Origin: Desulfotignum sp. | Lineage (GTDB): Bacteria > Desulfobacterota > Desulfobacteria > Desulfobacterales > Desulfobacteraceae | Assembly (NCBI GenBank): GCA_011389555.1 | Contig: JAABUD010000225.1 | Span: forward strand, 1-64,000 | Length of the DNA stretch: 64,000 nt | Direction of reading: 5' to 3' | Shown here: in pieces, positions 58,231 through 64,000 of the stretch | How the letters are laid out: each line of letters opens with the position of its first letter | How positions within the stretch are numbered: the first letter of the stretch is position 1 | Made by a program: the position numbers and the translations under genes | Notes under the pieces: generated by a model | The model's database searches: none | What the model was told of the DNA's origin: nothing | The model's input: only the letters and a program-made list of their open reading frames with translations

Positions 58231-58640
58231 TTGGCATACTTGTCGTGGCCCATGCAGAGCTGGGCCAGACCCTCATTGACACAGTGGAATTTATTCTGGG
58301 CAGTGAACAGGAACACATCATGTCGGTTTCCATCGACATTCAACAGAATCCTGAACACTTGAGAAAGAAAATCAAACAGGGCATTGCCAAAGTCCGGTCG
58401 GAAAACGGTGTGATTATCCTGACGGACATGTTCGGCGGCACCCCTTCCAACCTGAGTTACTCTCTTCTGGAAGAAGGCACCGTGGAAGTCATTTCCGGAG
58501 TCAATCTTCCGATTCTTCTGAAGGCGGTGACTGCCCGGAAAAAGATGAACATGGAAACATTAACGGCCGCCCTGGTGGATCATGGCAAAAAAAGCATTTC
58601 TCTTGCCAGCGGGATTCTCAAAGGCACCGGACGAAACTGA
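58227..58640 (+). CDS. PTS mannose-type EIIA domain protein
   Basis: MIGILVVAHAELGQTLIDTVEFILG; VIILTDMFGGTPSNLSYSLL; GVNLPILLKAV. Confidence 0.93.
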   Translation: MIGILVVAHAELGQTLIDTVEFILGSEQEHIMSVSIDIQQNPEHLRKKIKQGIAKVRSENGVIILTDMFGGTPSNLSYSLLEEGTVEVISGVNLPILLKAVTARKKMNMETLTAALVDHGKKSISLASGILKGTGRN

Positions 58641-59720
<1,080 letters not shown>

Positions 59721-59738
59721 CAGACACAGGAGATCTTT

Positions 59739-60494
59739 ATGACACGAACCCCTTTGATCGCCGGTAACTGGAAAATGTTCAAAACCGGACCCGAAGCCGT
59801 GGATACCGCCACACAGCTGGCAGCCGCCTGCGCTGATGTGCGGGACAAGGAGATCATGATCGCGCCGACCTATGTGTGTTTGCCCCTGGTGGCAACCGCC
59901 ATTGCAAACACCTCTTTGCACCTGGGCGCCCAGAACCTGCACTTTGAAAAACAGGGGGCGTTCACCGGTGAAATATCAGCGGACATGCTTGCTGCCGCCG
60001 GCGTGGAATATGTCATCATCGGCCATTCAGAAAGACGTCAGTATTTTTTTGAAACCGATGACATGGTGAACAGAAAAATTCAGGCCGCTGTTGCGGGCCG
60101 GCTCAAACCGATTCTGTGCATTGGTGAAACACAGGCCCAGCGGGAAGCGGGAAACACATTTTTAACCCTTGACAAGCAGGTGGCAGATGGGGTAAAAGGC
60201 GTTGATTCGAAACTGTTGCAGGACCTGGTGATTGCCTATGAACCGGTGTGGGCCATTGGAACCGGCGAAACCGCCGGCCCCGACCAGGTGGAAACCGTTC
60301 ACAGTTATCTGCGGACAATGCTTGACACACAGATATCATCGGATCTGGCACAAACCGTCAGAATACTTTACGGCGGATCTGTGAAGCCGGACAACATAGC
60401 AAATTTAATGCGCATTCAAGATGTGGATGGTGTGCTGGTGGGTGGCGCCAGTCTCGATGCCGGAACCTTTACTGAACTTGTAAAATATGATTGA
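59739..60494 (+). CDS. tpiA: triosephosphate isomerase
   Basis: IAGNWKMFKTG; VIIGHSERRQYFFETD; AYEPVWAIGTGETA; ILYGGSVKPDN. Confidence 0.98.
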   Translation: MTRTPLIAGNWKMFKTGPEAVDTATQLAAACADVRDKEIMIAPTYVCLPLVATAIANTSLHLGAQNLHFEKQGAFTGEISADMLAAAGVEYVIIGHSERRQYFFETDDMVNRKIQAAVAGRLKPILCIGETQAQREAGNTFLTLDKQVADGVKGVDSKLLQDLVIAYEPVWAIGTGETAGPDQVETVHSYLRTMLDTQISSDLAQTVRILYGGSVKPDNIANLMRIQDVDGVLVGGASLDAGTFTELVKYD

Positions 60495-60500
60495 TACCCA

Positions 60501-60803
60501 ATGATGACAACACTGATCACTACCTTGCATGTAACCGTCTGTATACTCCTGATCCTGATTGTGCTGCTCCAGAGCGGCAAAGGCGCGGAAATGGGCGTAT
60601 CCATCGGCGGGGGCGGGAGCCAGACCCTGTTTGGCGCATCCGGCCCGGCTTCCATTCTGACCAAAATCACCACGGTTGTTGCCATCGTGTTCATGGTGAC
60701 ATCTCTGACCCTGGCCTATTTTTCCGGTCACAAGGCAGAAAAAAGTATCATTACACCCCAGTCGGCCCCGGTTCAGCAGACGACCGACCCGGTGTCCGAA
60801 TAG
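60501..60803 (+). CDS. secG: preprotein translocase subunit SecG
   Basis: ILIVLLQSGKGAEMGVSIGGGGSQTLFGASGPASILTKITTVVAIVFMVTSLTLAY. Confidence 0.94.
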   Translation: MMTTLITTLHVTVCILLILIVLLQSGKGAEMGVSIGGGGSQTLFGASGPASILTKITTVVAIVFMVTSLTLAYFSGHKAEKSIITPQSAPVQQTTDPVSE

Positions 60804-60817
60804 AGTTTGATATGCCG

Positions 60818-60902
60818 GCCGAAGTGGTGGAATAGGTAGACACGCACGCTTGAGGGGCGTGTGGGGCGACCCGTGGGAGTTCAAATCTCCCCTTCGGCAC
60901 CA
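60818..60902 (+). tRNA. tRNA-Leu (anticodon GAG)
   Basis: GCCGAAG/CTTCGGC acceptor, anticodon loop TTGAGGG, class II variable arm, T arm GTTCAAATC, encoded CCA. Confidence 0.96.
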
Positions 60903-60909
60903 TAATTTG

Positions 60910-60947
60910 ACAGCCATGGGCAGCAATGTTCATGGCTGTTTTTATTT
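60910..60947 (+). terminator. Rho-independent terminator after secG/tRNA-Leu
   Basis: ACAGCCATG...CATGGCTGT perfect 9-bp stem followed by TTTTATTT. Confidence 0.85.
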
Positions 60948-61012
60948 GACAGCCCTGCCCTGATACAGAAACGCTTGATTTTTCAGGAAGTCTGCTTACA
61001 TTATAGGCCATT

Positions 61013-62758
61013 ATGAAACCAACACAGATCCAACAGGCACAAAATCCCAAGGAAATTGAAAAAGAGCTGGGAGAATTTTTACATAAAAAATTCGGCGGCA
61101 GCGTCCGGATCATTTCTCCCTCCACCCAGCCCCAAAAATCAGTGGAAACCGGTCACACGCCGAACAATAAAAAAAACGAGCTGGTGAACTTCACCATCAA
61201 ACCGGCGGAACTCATTGCGTATCTCGATCAGTATGTGGTCCGGCAGGATCAGGCCAAATCGATTCTGGCCACGAAAATATGCACCCATTTCAATCGAATC
61301 CGTCACCAGGAAACCCGTGAAGACAAAGGATCCAAAATCACGGGCCATATCAAATCCAACATTCTGATGCTGGGGCCCACCGGTATCGGCAAAACCTATC
61401 TGATCAAACTCATTGCCAGAAAAATCGGGGTCCCTTTTGTCAAGGCGGATGCCACCAAGTTTTCGGAAACCGGATACGTGGGCGGCGATGTGGAGGACCT
61501 GATCCGGGACCTGGTCAAGGAAGCGGAAGATGATATTGAACTGGCGGAATGCGGTATTGTGTACCTGGATGAGATCGATAAAATTGCGGGCAGTCCCGAT
61601 GTCATCGGTGCCCAGGTTTCCAGATCCGGGGTCCAGCGGGCATTGCTCAAACCCATGGAAGAAACGGAAGTGGATCTGAAGGTCCCCCATGATCCGGTGT
61701 CCATGATGCAGGAACTCGAACGGTTTCAACGGACCGGAAAACGCGATGTCCGGCGGGTGAACACAGCCAATATCCTGTTCATCCTGAGCGGGGCGTTCAC
61801 CGGCCTCACCGACCGGGTCCGACAGCGGTTGGCCCGCCAGACCATCGGGTTCAATTCCCGACCCGGCAGTCACGACGACGAGAGTTCCCTGCTGAAGCAA
61901 ACCCGGGCCGAAGACCTGGTCAAGTTCGGTTTTGAATCGGAATTCATCGGACGGGTTCCTGTGCGGTGCATTCTGGATACATTGAGTGAAACCGATCTGT
62001 ACACCATTCTCAAAATGCCCAACAATCCGGTGATCTTGAACAAACGTCTGGATTTTGCCGCATATGGCATTGACATTGTCTTTGACGATGATGCACTGAA
62101 AATAGTAGCACACCGGGCATTCAAGGAAAATACCGGGGCCAGAGGCCTGGTGTCGGTGGTGGAAGATGCATTGCTGCCTTTTGAAGAAAAACTGCCTTCC
62201 TGTCAGATTTCCCGGCTGGTGGTGAACGACCAGGTAATCAACGATCCTTTAGGCATGCTGAATGATCTGTTGAGTGACGCGCCGGCACATGACTGGGAAT
62301 CGCTGCATCAGCAGGCTTCGGAAACGCAGCACCGGTATATCACCCAATATATCCGGGAAAATGCGGCCACCCTGGTTGCCACCCATGGACTGAATTTATC
62401 TTCGATCCGGTGTGAAATGGCAGCCCGGTATTTTTCTACCCATGTCCTGGAGATTGATGATGCTGTCAGCCGCATTAAAACGCACTATGATTCAGTCAAG
62501 GAGATTGAACGGGAAATCTCCAGAAACTTGGGGATCGACATTCTATTCGAGGAAGATGCCGTTGATTTTCTCATGACACAATTCATCGATCACGGGGTGT
62601 CGGTTGAAGACATTTTATCCACACTCCATAACGCGTTTTATGACGGGCTGAACCTGATCAGGGAGAAAACCGGCAAACACCGCTTTTTTATGACAAAAGC
62701 GGATCTGCAGGACAGTGAGGCCTATCTGAACCAACTTATCAGGAAAGAAATCAAATGA
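61013..62758 (+). CDS. Divergent ClpX-like AAA+ unfoldase with C-terminal extension
   Basis: GPTGIGKTYLIKLIARKIGVPFVKADATKFSETGYVGGDVEDLIRDLV; YLDEIDKIAGS; IGF tripeptide; ENTGARGLVSVVEDALL; no N-terminal Cys4 zinc domain. Confidence 0.87.
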   Translation: MKPTQIQQAQNPKEIEKELGEFLHKKFGGSVRIISPSTQPQKSVETGHTPNNKKNELVNFTIKPAELIAYLDQYVVRQDQAKSILATKICTHFNRIRHQETREDKGSKITGHIKSNILMLGPTGIGKTYLIKLIARKIGVPFVKADATKFSETGYVGGDVEDLIRDLVKEAEDDIELAECGIVYLDEIDKIAGSPDVIGAQVSRSGVQRALLKPMEETEVDLKVPHDPVSMMQELERFQRTGKRDVRRVNTANILFILSGAFTGLTDRVRQRLARQTIGFNSRPGSHDDESSLLKQTRAEDLVKFGFESEFIGRVPVRCILDTLSETDLYTILKMPNNPVILNKRLDFAAYGIDIVFDDDALKIVAHRAFKENTGARGLVSVVEDALLPFEEKLPSCQISRLVVNDQVINDPLGMLNDLLSDAPAHDWESLHQQASETQHRYITQYIRENAATLVATHGLNLSSIRCEMAARYFSTHVLEIDDAVSRIKTHYDSVKEIEREISRNLGIDILFEEDAVDFLMTQFIDHGVSVEDILSTLHNAFYDGLNLIREKTGKHRFFMTKADLQDSEAYLNQLIRKEIK

Positions 62759-63942
62759 TTGGAATCTCAAAACTGTATTGTGCCACGGTGGAACCCTCGG
62801 ACACGCTGCGCTATTCGCGTCAGTCAGGGTCGCTTCCTTCTCACCTGCTCCAGTTTTCCATTGACAAGAAACCCGTGGTGGTCTGGAACATGACCCAGCG
62901 GTGCAATTTAAAATGTGTGCACTGTTACGCCCGGTCCGAAGACATTTCCTATGACAACGAACTGAACCGGGATCAGGCCCTTGCCATGATGGATGATCTG
63001 GCGGATTTCGGTGTGCCGGTGCTGCTGTTCTCCGGCGGCGAGCCTCTGGTACACCCCCGGCTGGTGGAATATGCCCAATATGCCGTATCCAAGGGGATGC
63101 GCGCCGTGATTTCCACCAACGGCACCCTGATCACCAAAGAAAAAGCCAAAATACTCAAAGACATCGGCCTGTCCTATGTGGGCATCAGCCTGGACGGGCT
63201 GGAACCCACCCATGACCTGTTCAGGGGCGTGCCCGGATCTTTCAAACGGGCCATGGCCGCCATTGAACACTGCCAGGCAGCCGGCATCAAAGTCGGATTG
63301 CGGTTCACCATCAACAAGCGCAATGTCCAGGACATCCCCGGTATTTTCGATCTTCTGGAAGAAAAAAACATTCCCCGGGCCTGTTTCTATCACCTGGTGT
63401 ATTCCGGCCGGGGATCTGAGATCGCCAAGGAAGACCTGACCCATGAAGAAACCCGGCAGGTGCTGGATCTGATCATGGACCGGACAAAAGACCTGCACGA
63501 CCGGAACAAGCCCAAGGAGATTCTGACCGTGGACAACCATGCGGACGGGCCTTATCTTTACCAGCGGCTTTTCAAAGAAGATCCGCAGCGGGCCGCCGAA
63601 GTTCTGGAACTTCTGGAGATGAACGAAGGCAACAATTCCGGAAGAGGCATCGGGTGTATCTCCTGGGACGGAGAAGTGTATCCGGATCAGTTCTGGCGGG
63701 AAAAATCTTTGGGCAACATCAAGGATCGTCCGTTTTCACAGATCTGGACGGATGAATCCAATGAATTTCTGATGAAAATGAAAGAAAAGAAAAAACATGT
63801 CAAGGGCCGGTGCGCCACCTGCCGGTGGCTGGATATCTGTGCCGGCAATTTCAGGGCCAGAGCGGAATCCGTGGCCAACGACCCCTGGGATTCAGACCCG
63901 GCGTGCTATCTCACGGACCAAGAAATTTCAAAGGAGAAATAA
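62755..63942 (+). CDS. ahbC: Radical SAM/SPASM protein, 12,18-didecarboxysiroheme deacetylase (AhbC)-like
   Basis: MIGISKLYCATVEPSDTLRYSRQSGSLPSHLLQFSIDKKPVVVWNMTQRCNLKCVHCYA; CATCRWLDICAGNFRARA; followed by hemB. Confidence 0.87.
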   Translation: MIGISKLYCATVEPSDTLRYSRQSGSLPSHLLQFSIDKKPVVVWNMTQRCNLKCVHCYARSEDISYDNELNRDQALAMMDDLADFGVPVLLFSGGEPLVHPRLVEYAQYAVSKGMRAVISTNGTLITKEKAKILKDIGLSYVGISLDGLEPTHDLFRGVPGSFKRAMAAIEHCQAAGIKVGLRFTINKRNVQDIPGIFDLLEEKNIPRACFYHLVYSGRGSEIAKEDLTHEETRQVLDLIMDRTKDLHDRNKPKEILTVDNHADGPYLYQRLFKEDPQRAAEVLELLEMNEGNNSGRGIGCISWDGEVYPDQFWREKSLGNIKDRPFSQIWTDESNEFLMKMKEKKKHVKGRCATCRWLDICAGNFRARAESVANDPWDSDPACYLTDQEISKEK

Positions 63943-63943
63943 G

Positions 63944-64000
63944 ATGCTGTTTCCCGATTACAGAGCCCGGCGGATGCGGGCGACTCCCACCCTCCGGCGC
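63944..64000 (+). CDS. hemB: Porphobilinogen synthase, N-terminal fragment (runs off window)
   Basis: ATG at 63944: MLFPDYRARRMRATPTLRR..., typical HemB N-terminus. Confidence 0.8.
   Translation, partial: MLFPDYRARRMRATPTLRR

Overview
A gene-dense (about 90% coding) chromosomal window from what looks like a Gram-negative, sulfate-reducing, Desulfobacteraceae-like bacterium. The taxon is inferred from a TmcABCD electron-transfer operon, AhbC heme synthesis, tRNA-Sec and LptABC/Kdo genes. I support about 66 CDSs, three tRNAs (Sec-UCA, Gly-GCC, Leu-GAG), a few sigma70-like promoters, one clear rho-independent terminator and several intergenic repeats or inverted repeats. Main blocks: yejB-like permease fragment / alaS / [heptamer repeat] / recA-pgpA-larC-pepT-like; selC; khpA diverging from a NifU-like scaffold gene; M48-TPR peptidase, NUDIX, hemolysin III; aapJQMP; secA-clpS-clpA-aat; purB; ihfA-yfcE-HD-GYP; potABCD; tmc operon with two-component genes; lhgO; M23-DUF39-lepB-pyrB-pyrC-NtrC; kdsA-kdsC-lptCAB-rpoN-hpf-ptsN-rapZ-EIIA(Man)-gap-tpiA-secG; clpX-like-ahbC-hemB. 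No CRISPR array, prophage, integrase or intact IS was seen. The observations most worth following are a divergent ClpX-like unfoldase (no zinc-binding domain, RKH loop replaced, long C-terminal extension) coupled by an ATGA overlap to ahbC/hemB; a tandem-hairpin 5' leader ahead of a NifU-like gene; a NifU-like gene heading the tmc operon with an inverted repeat abutting its promoter; an extremely acidic small protein overlapping an MBL-fold hydrolase; and the structured heptamer repeat between recA and alaS.
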